A stretch of DNA of 64,000 bases from NCBI RefSeq assembly GCF_900156815.1, contig NZ_FTOT01000001.1, positions 124,001 to 188,000 of the forward strand, read 5' to 3'. This document shows positions 25,208 to 34,608 of this stretch, piece after piece. The notes below the pieces were generated by a model. That model searched no databases and had not been told where the DNA came from. It saw only the letters and a program-made list of their open reading frames with translations. Position 1 is the stretch's first letter, and the number at the start of each line of letters is the position of its first letter. The translations under genes were made by a program, and so were the position numbers. Source of the stretch: Gemmobacter megaterium. GTDB lineage: Bacteria > Pseudomonadota > Alphaproteobacteria > Rhodobacterales > Rhodobacteraceae.

Positions 25208-26554
25208 TCAGCCCGCCGCCGCCTGCACCTCGGCCACGATAGTCCCGACGACCTGCGCCAGAAGGCCCTCGTCCTCGCATTCCGCCATGACGCGGATCAG
25301 CGGTTCGGTGCCCGATTTGCGGATCAGCAATCGACCGCGTCCCGACAACTGCGCCTCGGCCCCGCGGATCGCCGATTGAACGCTGGCCGATCTCAGCGGT
25401 TCCAGGCCAGAGGTGTAGCGGACATTCTGCAACAGTTGCGGCACCCGCTCAAAGCTTTGGGTCAGGGCCGAGGCCGGTTTGCCCGCGCGCCGCATCTCTG
25501 CCAGGAACTGCAAGCCCGCGATCAGCCCGTCGCCCGTGGTGGCATAATCGGTCATCACGATATGGCCCGATTGTTCGCCGCCAAGGTTCCAGCCGCCCCG
25601 CCGCATCGCCTCGACGACATAGCGGTCGCCCACGGCGGTGCGTTCCAGATGCAGGCCGCGCCGGTCCAGAAACCGCTCCAGCCCCAGATTCGACATGACG
25701 GTCGCCACCAAGGTGCCACCGTTCAGGCGCCCCTCGTCGGCCCAGCGTGCGGCCATCAGCGCCATGATCTGATCGCCATCCGCGACCTGCCCGCGCTCAT
25801 CCAGCAGGATCACCCGGTCGGCATCGCCGTCCAGGCAGATGCCCACATCGGCGCCATGGGCCACCACCGCCTCTGCGGCGGTCTGCGGATAGGTGGAACC
25901 GCAGCGAAGATTGATGTTGTTGCCGTTGGGCGAGACGCCCACCGGGATCACCTCGGCCCCCAGTTCCCACAATACCTCTGGCGCGGCCTTGTAGGCGGCA
26001 CCATTCGCGCAGTCGATCACGACCTTCAGCCCGTCGAGCCGCCCGCGGCCGGGAAAGGTGGTCTTGGCATACTCAACATAGCGACCGCGCCCATCCTCGA
26101 TCCGCTTGGCGCGACCGATATTCTGCGGTTGGGCGGGGGCGATCTCGCCCGACAGGATCGCCTCGATCTCGGTCTCGGCCTCGTCCGACAGTTTGAAACC
26201 GTCGGGGCCAAAGAACTTGATGCCATTGTCATGGGCGGGGTTGTGGCTGGCAGAGATCATCACGCCCAGATCGGCACGCATCGAGCGTGTCAGAAACCCC
26301 ACGGCCGGGGTCGGGACGGGCCCCAGCAACAGCACGTTCATCCCGGTGCTGGTCAATCCCGCTGTCAGGGCGTTTTCCAGCATGTAGCCCGAAAGCCGGG
26401 TATCCTTGCCGATCACCACCCGGTGCGCGCCGCTTCCTTCGCGGCGAAAGTATCGTCCGGCGGCTGCGCCCAGTCGCAGGGCCATTTCGGCCGTCATCGG
26501 ATAGGTGTTGGCGGTGCCCCTGACCCCATCGGTTCCGAACAGCTTCCTGCTCAT
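25208..26554 (-). CDS. glmM: Phosphoglucosamine mutase
   Basis: Interconverts glucosamine-6-phosphate and glucosamine-1-phosphate for peptidoglycan and lipopolysaccharide synthesis. The active phosphoserine is Ser103 in [11 protein letters not shown]. The magnesium loop DGDADR is near 243-248, the sugar-binding GGEQSGH near 326, and the phosphate-binding [12 protein letters not shown] near the end. Length 448 is normal. AAAGGA precedes the ATG. A nested inverted repeat (26577-26606, TGCCAGAC/GTCTGGCA) lies in the leader between it and the SleB-like gene. Confidence 0.96.
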   Translation of the reverse strand: MSRKLFGTDGVRGTANTYPMTAEMALRLGAAAGRYFRREGSGAHRVVIGKDTRLSGYMLENALTAGLTSTGMNVLLLGPVPTPAVGFLTRSMRADLGVMISASHNPAHDNGIKFFGPDGFKLSDEAETEIEAILSGEIAPAQPQNIGRAKRIEDGRGRYVEYAKTTFPGRGRLDGLKVVIDCANGAAYKAAPEVLWELGAEVIPVGVSPNGNNINLRCGSTYPQTAAEAVVAHGADVGICLDGDADRVILLDERGQVADGDQIMALMAARWADEGRLNGGTLVATVMSNLGLERFLDRRGLHLERTAVGDRYVVEAMRRGGWNLGGEQSGHIVMTDYATTGDGLIAGLQFLAEMRRAGKPASALTQSFERVPQLLQNVRYTSGLEPLRSASVQSAIRGAEAQLSGRGRLLIRKSGTEPLIRVMAECEDEGLLAQVVGTIVAEVQAAAG

Positions 26555-26576
26555 GCCCAGTCCTTTTGTGCGGTTC

Positions 26577-26606
26577 TGCCAGACATCTGCGTCTGGCTGT
26601 CTGGCA
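26577..26606 (-). repeat. Nested inverted repeat in the glmM leader
   Basis: TGCCAGAC (26577-26584) pairs with GTCTGGCA (26599-26606), and an inner pair CCAGAC/GTCTGG (26579-26584 with 26591-26596) can form instead. Two alternative hairpins of the same arms 23 bp upstream of glmM could be a weak terminator or a leader switch; no T tract is present. Confidence 0.3.
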
Positions 26607-26700
26607 CGGGGGTGCCATGGGGCGGGCAGGGGATCAAGGGCCGCCGGACAGGGCCGCGCGGCTTCCCGCCAGTCTGTCATGCGGGCGTGATCGCTGGGCG

Positions 26701-27462
26701 CTACAGTCCGGTGCCCTGGTCGAGCCCGGAGCCGCGTTCCATGTTCTTGCCGCTGACCGTCGTCATGCCGCGGCCAAAACCGGGCACCGCGCCAGGCTGG
26801 CGATAGAACAGATGGGTGCCGATCCTGGTGGTCTGCGGAAAGACCTGCGCCCAGTTGGGCCGCACGCGATGGGTGTGGAAATGCGTGGCGCCTTCGGTCA
26901 GCCGTTCGCGGGCCTTGCCGTCCAGCATCAGCCGGGCCACCTTGCCCGCACGATCCCAGGCGTGCGATTCCGAAATCACCTCGGGCTTGCCGTCGCAGGC
27001 GTAGGAGAACTGGCAGCCGCCCTTGCGGCTGGCACCTTGCAGAACGACACCACAAACACTGTTGGGATAGCCCGGCGCGGCGACACGGTTCAGGATCACT
27101 TCGGCGACCGCGAACTGCCCTTTCAGGCTTTCGCCCCGCGCTTCGAAATACAGTGCCTCGGACAGGCATTTCCATTCGGCGCCGCCGGTGGCGGTGGGCA
27201 GGGTGGCCAGCCAGCCATCATCGTACAGCTTGGTGTCCGCGCGGGCCTTGGGCCGCTTGGACCACTGCGGGCTGGCACTGCGCAATGCGACCGGGGGCGC
27301 CGCCTCCAGCGCGGCGCGTTCGCCGTCCAGCAACCGCCGCAGATCGGCGGCATAGCCTGCATTCGGGTCGTTGGACTTGCTTACCGTGACTTCGGCAAGC
27401 GCGGTCCCCGACATGGCACACAGCACGACAAGGCTGCGAACCAGCATCGAACGAACGTGCAT
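26701..27462 (-). CDS. Cell wall hydrolase, SleB family
   Basis: A 253-residue secreted protein. A signal peptide (about 1-23, ending GTALA) is followed by a linker of about 75 residues and a SleB/Hydrolase_2 domain: [28 protein letters not shown] with the catalytic glutamate near residue 107, then [15 protein letters not shown] and [12 protein letters not shown]. SleB-type enzymes cleave peptidoglycan glycan strands. Outside spore formers, as here, they act in wall turnover. A start five codons downstream (MLVRSL) is possible. It is transcribed toward glmM. Confidence 0.88.
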   Translation of the reverse strand: MHVRSMLVRSLVVLCAMSGTALAEVTVSKSNDPNAGYAADLRRLLDGERAALEAAPPVALRSASPQWSKRPKARADTKLYDDGWLATLPTATGGAEWKCLSEALYFEARGESLKGQFAVAEVILNRVAAPGYPNSVCGVVLQGASRKGGCQFSYACDGKPEVISESHAWDRAGKVARLMLDGKARERLTEGATHFHTHRVRPNWAQVFPQTTRIGTHLFYRQPGAVPGFGRGMTTVSGKNMERGSGLDQGTGL

Positions 27463-27632
27463 GGTTCAATTCCTGGGTCAGTTTCAGGGCGCCGCCGCCG
27501 GGGCAGGACCGGCTGGCAACCGCGCGTTCTTAGCCCAAAATTGCCGCCTGGTCCACCATGCCACGCCGCGCTGCGGAAAATCCCATTTGCACCCGAGGCT
27601 TAGAGGGCGATCACGAATATGTTAACTATCTG

Positions 27633-30197
27633 TCATCGCAAGGTTTCTTCGCCATCCAGCGGTGTCTCGCGGTCTGCCAGCGCAAGGTGCGCGGCAGCCA
27701 GCCGGGCAAGGGGAACCCGATAGGGCGAACAGGAGACATAGTTGAACCCCGCCTTGCGGCAGAAGGCGATTGATTCGGGGTTTCCACCATGTTCGCCGCA
27801 GATCGAAAGTGTCAGGTCGGGCCGCGTGGCGCGCCCCCGGTCGGCGCCGATCAGCAGCAGTTCGCCCACCCCGTCGATGTCGAGCATGTGAAAGGGATCT
27901 TCGGGGAATACGCCCTGATTGACATAGGCCGACATGAACCGCCCCGCATCGTCGCGCGACAGGCCATAGGTCATCTGTGTCAGGTCATTGGTGCCGAACG
28001 ACAGAAAGGCCGCGTGTTGCGCGATGTCACCTGCCCGCAGCGCCGCGCGCGGTGTTTCCACCATGACGCCCAGCTTGTAGCCGAACTGCACCGTGCGTTT
28101 GGTGCGCACGGCGGCGGCCACCGCGTCGATCCGGGTCTTCACCAACTCGACCTCGCGCATGGCCGAAACAAGGGGGATCATGATTTCTGGTTCCACCTTG
28201 ATGCCGCGCGCGCCGACGGCCAGGGTCGCCTCGAAGATTGCCTGCGCCTGCATCTCGTAGATTTCCGGCAGCACGATCCCCAGCCGCACCCCGCGCATTC
28301 CCAGCATCGGGTTGAATTCCGACAGCGCCTCGGCGCGGCGGGTGATGTCGGACAGCGGCTTGTCCAGCGCCTCGGCCAGTTCGCGCATCCCTTCGCGCGT
28401 GTGGGGCAGGAATTCGTGCAACGGCGGATCGAACAGGCGGATACAGACGGGCAGGCCGGCCATGATTTCGAACAGATGGATGAAATCCTCGCGCTGCATC
28501 GGCAGCAGACGGGTCAGGGCCGAGGCGCGATCCTTGGCATCATCGGCAAAGATCATCTGCCGCATGACGATCAGCCGGTCGGATTCAAAGAACATGTGCT
28601 CGGTCCGGCACAGGCCGATGCCTTCGGCGGCAAAGTCGCGGGCGACCTGCGCATCTTCGGGCGTATCGGCATTGGCCCGCACCCCGATGTCGCGGAAACT
28701 GTCGGCCCAGCCAAGGAACTTGCGAAAATCGTCGTCCAGCGCGGGGGCCAGCATGTCGGCGGCGCCGGCTAGCGCCTCTCCGGCGGTGCCGTCCAGCGTG
28801 ACCAGATCGCCTTCGCGCAGGATGCGCCCGCCGGGGGCAATCAGCCGCCGCTCGCGGGCATCCAGCTGCATGGACGAGGCGCCCACGACACAAGGTAGGC
28901 CAAGGCCGCGGGCGATCACCGCCGCATGGCTGGTCATGCCGCCGCGTTCGGTCAGAACCCCTTGGGCGGCGTGCATCCCGCGAATATCCTCGGGGCTGGT
29001 TTCGCGCCGTACCAGAATGCAGCCCTCGCCGCGCGCCGCGCTCGCCTGCGCGGCTGCCGACGAGAATACCAGCCGCCCGACAGCGGCGCCGGGGCTGGCG
29101 GCAATGCCGCGCACCACCACATCGCGCGCGCCGCGCGGATCGACCTGCGGATGCAGCAGTTCCGAAAGCGCGCGGGGTTCGACCCGCAGAACGGCTTCGT
29201 CCTTGCCGATGATGTCGTCCTCTGCCAGCGCCACGGCGATTTTCAGCGTCGCCCGCGATGAACGTGTCACCTTGATCGCGTCCAGCACCTTCAGCGCGCC
29301 ATCTTCGAGGGTGAATTCGATCTGCATTTCCTCGCGCAGGCGGCGGCGGCAGACGATACCGTGATGGATCAGCGCCGTGAACGCCTCGGGCGCCAGCTCT
29401 TCCAGCGAGGGGCCGCGCGGATCGCGGGCAAGATAGATGGTGCCTTCGGCCGCGCGGGCCAGCGCATCGCGCCCAAGGCTCTGGCTCAGGTAGCGGCCCG
29501 TTACCTGCGGCAGTCCCGTTGTCGGATCGACAAACTGGATCACCCCGGACCCGGAGACACCGTGCCCCATGCCAAGCGCCATTTCCTGCACCACAAGCCC
29601 CAGCGCAGCATCCGCGGGGGCGCCCTTGGCCTGGCGCAGCAGGCGCGCGGTCGTGCCTTCCCAGGCGCGGGCCATCGACCGCAGCGCCTGTGTCAACTGC
29701 ACGGCGGGATCCTGGGGGAAAGGTTCGTCGGTTTCCTGCTCATAGGCGCGCAGCGCGGTGCGCAGCGCCTCGGCGCTGGGGGCCGACACGTCGAACATAT
29801 CCGGATCCAGCCGCGCAACATGGATCGCATAGGCCTGAACAAACCGCAGATACAGCGCATCCGCCACTTCATGCCCATGGCTGCTTGCCAGAAGCCGGTG
29901 GCGTTCCGCGTTCAGCCCGATGTTCAGGATAGTGCCCGGCCCGCCCCAGTCGGGGTTTTCCGGGCTGGGCCGTATCGACACCAGCGGCGCGGCATCGAAG
30001 GCGGTCAGGATGGCGGCAGCGGGGGCAGGTTGCCCGGCGGCGATGCTTCGGACGGCCGAAAACGACAATGCCACGGTGCGCGGCACCGGCAGGTCCAGCC
30101 GCACCAGGCGTTGCAGACATTTCGCCCGCCAGCCATGCGTGGTGGCGGCGATGGCGGCGGTAGGCGTGATCGGCGTGTGGTCAGGATGTTTCTGCAC
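27633..30197 (-). CDS. Pyruvate phosphate dikinase homologue with degenerate ATP-grasp domain
   Basis: An 854-residue PPDK-family protein. The central swivelling domain has GGMTSHAAVIARG with the phosphohistidine (His424). The C-terminal PEP/pyruvate domain is intact: FGTNDLTQM, then ICGEHGG and YVSCSPYRVPLARLAAA with the catalytic cysteine. The N-terminal nucleotide domain looks decayed: GGKGANL reads GWRAKCL (22-28), the DMEF-type acidic motif reads QIEF (292-295) and LQTR reads LDAI (305-308). Ability to use ATP is therefore doubtful. I start at GTG 30197 with AAAGG upstream; an ATG at 30224 adds nine residues. Confidence 0.82.
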   Translation of the reverse strand: MQKHPDHTPITPTAAIAATTHGWRAKCLQRLVRLDLPVPRTVALSFSAVRSIAAGQPAPAAAILTAFDAAPLVSIRPSPENPDWGGPGTILNIGLNAERHRLLASSHGHEVADALYLRFVQAYAIHVARLDPDMFDVSAPSAEALRTALRAYEQETDEPFPQDPAVQLTQALRSMARAWEGTTARLLRQAKGAPADAALGLVVQEMALGMGHGVSGSGVIQFVDPTTGLPQVTGRYLSQSLGRDALARAAEGTIYLARDPRGPSLEELAPEAFTALIHHGIVCRRRLREEMQIEFTLEDGALKVLDAIKVTRSSRATLKIAVALAEDDIIGKDEAVLRVEPRALSELLHPQVDPRGARDVVVRGIAASPGAAVGRLVFSSAAAQASAARGEGCILVRRETSPEDIRGMHAAQGVLTERGGMTSHAAVIARGLGLPCVVGASSMQLDARERRLIAPGGRILREGDLVTLDGTAGEALAGAADMLAPALDDDFRKFLGWADSFRDIGVRANADTPEDAQVARDFAAEGIGLCRTEHMFFESDRLIVMRQMIFADDAKDRASALTRLLPMQREDFIHLFEIMAGLPVCIRLFDPPLHEFLPHTREGMRELAEALDKPLSDITRRAEALSEFNPMLGMRGVRLGIVLPEIYEMQAQAIFEATLAVGARGIKVEPEIMIPLVSAMREVELVKTRIDAVAAAVRTKRTVQFGYKLGVMVETPRAALRAGDIAQHAAFLSFGTNDLTQMTYGLSRDDAGRFMSAYVNQGVFPEDPFHMLDIDGVGELLLIGADRGRATRPDLTLSICGEHGGNPESIAFCRKAGFNYVSCSPYRVPLARLAAAHLALADRETPLDGEETLR

Positions 30198-30260
30198 TGC
30201 GGCACCTTTTGCTGCCGGAAGCATACGCCGACCCCGCCCGTGTGCAAGCGGGGTTTCGGC

Positions 30261-30980
30261 TCAGTCTTCGAGCGTCAGGGTCACGCGCCGGTTGACGCGG
30301 CCCTTTTTCTCGATCTTGCCGATGGCCACGCGGCCGATTTCCGCTGTGCGCGCGACATGGGTGCCGCCACAGGGTTGCAGATCGACCTGGGTCTCGCCGT
30401 GCCCGATCCGTACCAGCCGGACCCGGCCCTGACCCGTCGGGGGCTGTACGGACATGGTTTTCACCAGGCCCGGATTTGCCGCCAGCTCTGCATCGGTGAT
30501 CCAGTCGGTCGTTACCGGCAGATCGCGCGAGATCAGCGCGTTGAGCGCGGTTTCCAGTGCCGCGATATCCTGCGGCGCTTCGGGCATGTCGAAATCCAGC
30601 CGCCCCTTGCCTGCGCCGATCTGCCCCCCCGTCACGGGCAGCGGGATCACCACCGACAACAGATGCAAGGCGGTATGGACCCGCATATGTGCATGGCGCC
30701 TATCCCAGTCCAGCCGCAGCGTGACCGTGGCGCCGACCGGGGGCAGGGCAAGGGGCTCGGCCGGCAGCATGACCGAGCCGCCATCGTCGCCCTTGACCGT
30801 CGTGGCAATGGGAATCGTCCCGCCCTCCCAGTCCAGCCAGCCGCAATCGCCGGGCTGGCCGCCGCCCTGGGGGTAGAACAGCGCAGGCTCTGCCACCAGC
30901 CCGCCTTCGGATGTCACCGCGACAATCTGCGCCTGGGCGCTGCGGGCATGGGCATCGGTGCGGTACAGTGGCTCTGTCAT
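30261..30980 (-). CDS. Alanyl-tRNA editing protein (AlaX type)
   Basis: A 239-residue stand-alone relative of the editing domain of alanyl-tRNA synthetase, which removes misattached serine or glycine from tRNA-Ala. The zinc site is complete: HMRVHTALH (about 100-108) gives the HxxxH pair, and CGGTHV (about 201-206) gives cysteine and histidine. The N-terminal FYPQGGGQPGD is the conserved GGGQPxD motif. Length fits the AlaX-M group. It begins one base after the MscS-type gene stop, so it is translationally linked to the trg-cysK-mscS operon. Confidence 0.9.
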   Translation of the reverse strand: MTEPLYRTDAHARSAQAQIVAVTSEGGLVAEPALFYPQGGGQPGDCGWLDWEGGTIPIATTVKGDDGGSVMLPAEPLALPPVGATVTLRLDWDRRHAHMRVHTALHLLSVVIPLPVTGGQIGAGKGRLDFDMPEAPQDIAALETALNALISRDLPVTTDWITDAELAANPGLVKTMSVQPPTGQGRVRLVRIGHGETQVDLQPCGGTHVARTAEIGRVAIGKIEKKGRVNRRVTLTLED

Positions 30981-30981
30981 G

Positions 30982-33513
30982 TCAGTCTCTTTCGTCTTCG
31001 CGGCCGTATCCGGGGGCGTGGTCGCTGACGCCCGGTTCCTCGCGCAGGGTTTCGTCATCGCGCAGCGGGTTGGCGACACTGGACGGTTCGGGCGGCAGGG
31101 CGGCCGCGGGCCGTTCGGCGGCGCGGCCGGTCAGTGCCTCGGGGTTGCGGATCCACAGGTCGCGTTGGGCAAAGGGAATCTCGATGCCTTCCTCGGCAAA
31201 ACGCGCGGCGATCTGGTGGTTGATCTCGGAGCGCACCGACAACATGAAGTTGATGTCGCGCAGGATGGCGCGGATCTCGAAATTCAGGCTGTCGGCGCCG
31301 AATCCGACAAAGGGCACGGCGGGGGGCGGGTTCAGCACGACCAGCGGTTGCGCTTCGGCAATCTCGCGCAGGATACGTTCCACCTTGCGCGTGTCGGTGC
31401 CATAGGCGACGCCGACCGGCACGATCAGGCGGCCATTCAAGTTGAACCCGGTCCAGTTGGTCACCTGACCGGAAATCAGGTCGGCATTCGGCACGATCAC
31501 CGTGGTGCGGTCAAAGGTCTCGACCTTGGTCGAACGCACCGAGATTCCGCGCACGATGCCCTGAATGCCGCCGACCTCGATCCAGTCGCCCTCGGCCACG
31601 GGACGTTCGATCAGCAGGATGATGCCCGACACGAAGTTCGAGACGATGTTCTGCAAGCCAAAGCCGATCCCGACCGACAGCGCCCCGGCAACGATGGCAA
31701 GGTTCGACAGGTCAAGTCCGGTAGAGGTGATCGCGGCCAGCGCGGCCAGCACGATCCCGACATAACCCACACCGGCCACGATGGCGTTCTTGCCGCCGGT
31801 GTCCAGCGAGGTCTTGGGCAGGATCGTCGTGCGCAACGCCCCCTGCATCAGCCGTGTCACGCCATAGCCGATGCCGAAGATCACGCCCAGCATCACGAAA
31901 TCGGTGGGGCTGATCCGGGTATCGCCCAGCCGGAACCCTTCGCGAAAGCGGGTCCAGTATTCCCACAGATCCGCACTGCGCACGCCCCACAGCAAGGCCA
32001 GAACGGGGATCGCTGCGAGGACAAGGGCAAAGGAGATCAGCACGGGGATCAGCGCATCGCGCGCCAGCCGCGGATCTCCACGGGTGACGACGGCGTAGAT
32101 GTCGTAGATCAACCGTTGCAGCAACGCGACCACCGCCAGCAATCCCAGGGTGCTGAGTGCGGGCCGGACCATCGCATCGGCCAGGGCAATATAGCCGATC
32201 GCGCCCAGAATGGGGCCGACAATGCCGATGGCCATCGCGGCCTTGCCCAGGATCGTCAGTATCAGGGGCCGGAAGCCGGGGGTTTCCTGCCCGTCGTTCT
32301 CGATTGCGGCGCTCTGGCGCAGCAACTGGCCCAGACGGAACAGCAGCAGACCGATCAAGGCGGTGACAGGGTAATTCACCGTGCTGACCGCGGCCACCCC
32401 ATAGGCCCCGGCGGTGAATGCCGGGGCAAGCAGCGCCTCTGCCCCCATGGCCATCGCGGCCAGCGTCACATGCAGCCGGCCTTCGGCCCGGCGCGGGGCT
32501 GGCAGCACCACGACCTGGGTCAGCCGCTCGTCGGCGGGAAACACGTGCCAGCCGATCCACAGCATGACAGAGATCACAAGCCCCGCCGTCATCACCCCGT
32601 CGGTGGCGATGCTTTCGGCCAGCGGACCCAGAAAGCCCGTCTGTTCCAGCGCCGAGGTCAGGAACAGCAAGGCGGCGACCGGCAGGATAACCTGTGTCAG
32701 CGACAGCGGCAGTTCCACCACCCCCCACCAGCCGGTGGGCAGCCTGTCCTGCAAGCGTTGGATCACGCGGTCGATCCAGCGCCGCCCCTGCCACAACAGC
32801 AGCGCGGCAATCAGCAATTCGCCAAGCAGAAGCGGCGCGGCCTGTACCAGCGAGGACCGGCGCGCGGGATCGGCCCAGGAGGCCGACAGATCGGCCCACA
32901 GATCCGTTGCAAAGCCGCTGAGCGCCGCTGCCGCCATGGTCCAGTTGGCCGGGTTCACCGGGGCAGGGTCGCGGCGCACCAGCTTGCTTGCATCGCGGGC
33001 GCGCAGGATGCTGTCGGCCTCGTGGATCAGGCCATCGGCACGGCGATAGGCTTCTTCGGCAGCAATGGCCGGGGCCTGCGCGGCGGCCAGTTGTGTGTTC
33101 AGCTCGGCCCGGCGTTCGGCCAGTTCCGGCGGCTCGGTGCTGCCTTCGGCGGGGGCCGGGCCCAGGGCGGCGATCTGTTCGCGCAGCGTGTCGATGCGGG
33201 GCTTGTTCGCGCTCTGGGCCTGAAGGAACCGCTCTCGCCAGGCGGCCAGTTCCCCGCGCAGGGATTCCAGCCGGTCCGACACGGTGGTCGGATCTGAGAT
33301 CATGCGCTCTGTCTGGCCTGCAAAGGTGGCCCAGGCCCGGTAATCTATGCCGGTCTCGGCAGGGGCGGGCGCCGGGTCGGTCTGGGCGCTGGCCGCACCG
33401 CTGCCGACAACGCCGCCTAGCCACCACGCGCGGGATTGCGCAGGCGCCGGCCCTGCGGCCATCAGCAGTACCAGCAGGACAAGAGGCAACAGACGGGACA
33501 GCACGGCGCGCAT
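30982..33513 (-). CDS. Large mechanosensitive channel, MscS family (MscK/DUF3772-like)
   Basis: An 843-residue inner-membrane protein. A signal peptide (about 1-26) is followed by a periplasmic helical region with coiled-coil pattern (about 60-210), several membrane segments, and the MscS pore and beta domain near the C-terminus: [26 protein letters not shown] and [29 protein letters not shown]. The family releases solutes under osmotic downshock. The C-terminus is arginine- and proline-rich. Its ATG overlaps the cysK stop as TGATG, so the two are coupled. Confidence 0.88.
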   Translation of the reverse strand: [843 protein letters not shown]

Positions 33514-34544
33514 CAGCCCTGATAGACTTCGGGCAGGGCACGGCCCGGCTGGTCCAGCCAGGCAGGCACCGGCAGCCCCTTGGCCTTGAGGAATTCGGGG
33601 TTGAACAGTTTTGACTGATAGCGCGTGCCGTAATCGCACAGCACGGTGACAATCGTATGGCCCGGCCCCATGGCCCGCGCCATCCGGATGGCGCCTGCCA
33701 CGTTGATGCCCGACGATCCGCCCAGGCACAGCCCCTCTTGTGCCAGCAGGTCGAACACCACCGGAAGCGCCTCGGCATCGGGGATGCGGAAGGACATGTC
33801 GGGGGTGAACCCCTTGAGGTTGGCGGTGATGCGGCCTTGGCCGATGCCTTCGGTGATCGAGCCGCCTTCGGCCTTGAGCACCCCGTCGGTGTAGAAGGAA
33901 TGCAGTGCCGCCCCCTCGGGATCGGCGAGGCCGATCTTCACGCCCCTGGACTGCAAGGCCATGCCGACACCGGCCAGCGTGCCGCCGGATCCGACCGCGC
34001 AGATGAACCCGTCCACCTTGCCGCCAGTCTGGTCCCAGATCTCGGGTCCGGTCGTTTCGATATGGGCCTGACGGTTCGCCACATTGTCGAACTGGTTGGC
34101 CCAGATCGCCCCGTTCGGTTCTGTGCGGGCCAGTTCCTCGGCCAGACGGCCCGAATAGCGGACATAGTTGTTCGGGTTGGAATAGGGCGCGGCGGGAACC
34201 TGCACCAGTTCAGCCCCGGCCAGGCGCAGCATGTCCTTTTTCTCCTGGCTCTGGGTTTCGGGGATCACGATCACGGTCTTGAACCCCATGCTGGCCCCGA
34301 CCAGCGCCAGCCCGATCCCGGTGTTTCCGGCCGTGCCCTCGACGATCGTTCCGCCGGGCTTCAGTTGCCCGCGCGCGACTGCATCCCTGATGATATACAG
34401 CGCGGCGCGATCCTTGATGGACTGGCCGGGGTTCAGGAACTCGGCCTTGCCCCAGATATCGCAGCCGGTGATCTCGGACGCCTTGCGCAGGCGGATCAGA
34501 GGGGTCTTGCCGATGCTGTCGGCGAGGTCACGGCACATGCGCAT
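33513..34544 (-). CDS. cysK: Cysteine synthase A of the trg locus
   Basis: PLP enzyme making cysteine from O-acetylserine and sulfide. Lys44 in PGQSIKDRAA is the Schiff-base lysine, EGTAGNTGIGLAL (about 79-91) is the substrate loop, and AVGSGGTLAGVG binds the PLP phosphate. At 343 residues it is longer than E. coli CysK, with a C-terminal extension ending LPEVYQG. In R. sphaeroides a cysK next to trgAB contributes to high-level tellurite resistance, and the same order trgA-trgB-cysK is found here. AAAGGA lies eight bases before the ATG. Confidence 0.93.
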   Translation of the reverse strand: MRMCRDLADSIGKTPLIRLRKASEITGCDIWGKAEFLNPGQSIKDRAALYIIRDAVARGQLKPGGTIVEGTAGNTGIGLALVGASMGFKTVIVIPETQSQEKKDMLRLAGAELVQVPAAPYSNPNNYVRYSGRLAEELARTEPNGAIWANQFDNVANRQAHIETTGPEIWDQTGGKVDGFICAVGSGGTLAGVGMALQSRGVKIGLADPEGAALHSFYTDGVLKAEGGSITEGIGQGRITANLKGFTPDMSFRIPDAEALPVVFDLLAQEGLCLGGSSGINVAGAIRMARAMGPGHTIVTVLCDYGTRYQSKLFNPEFLKAKGLPVPAWLDQPGRALPEVYQG

Positions 34545-34608
34545 GGGATGCGTCCTTTCGCGTTTCGTCTGCAAGGTTTAGGCCGCAGGTGCCAAGGATA
34601 CAAGCGTA

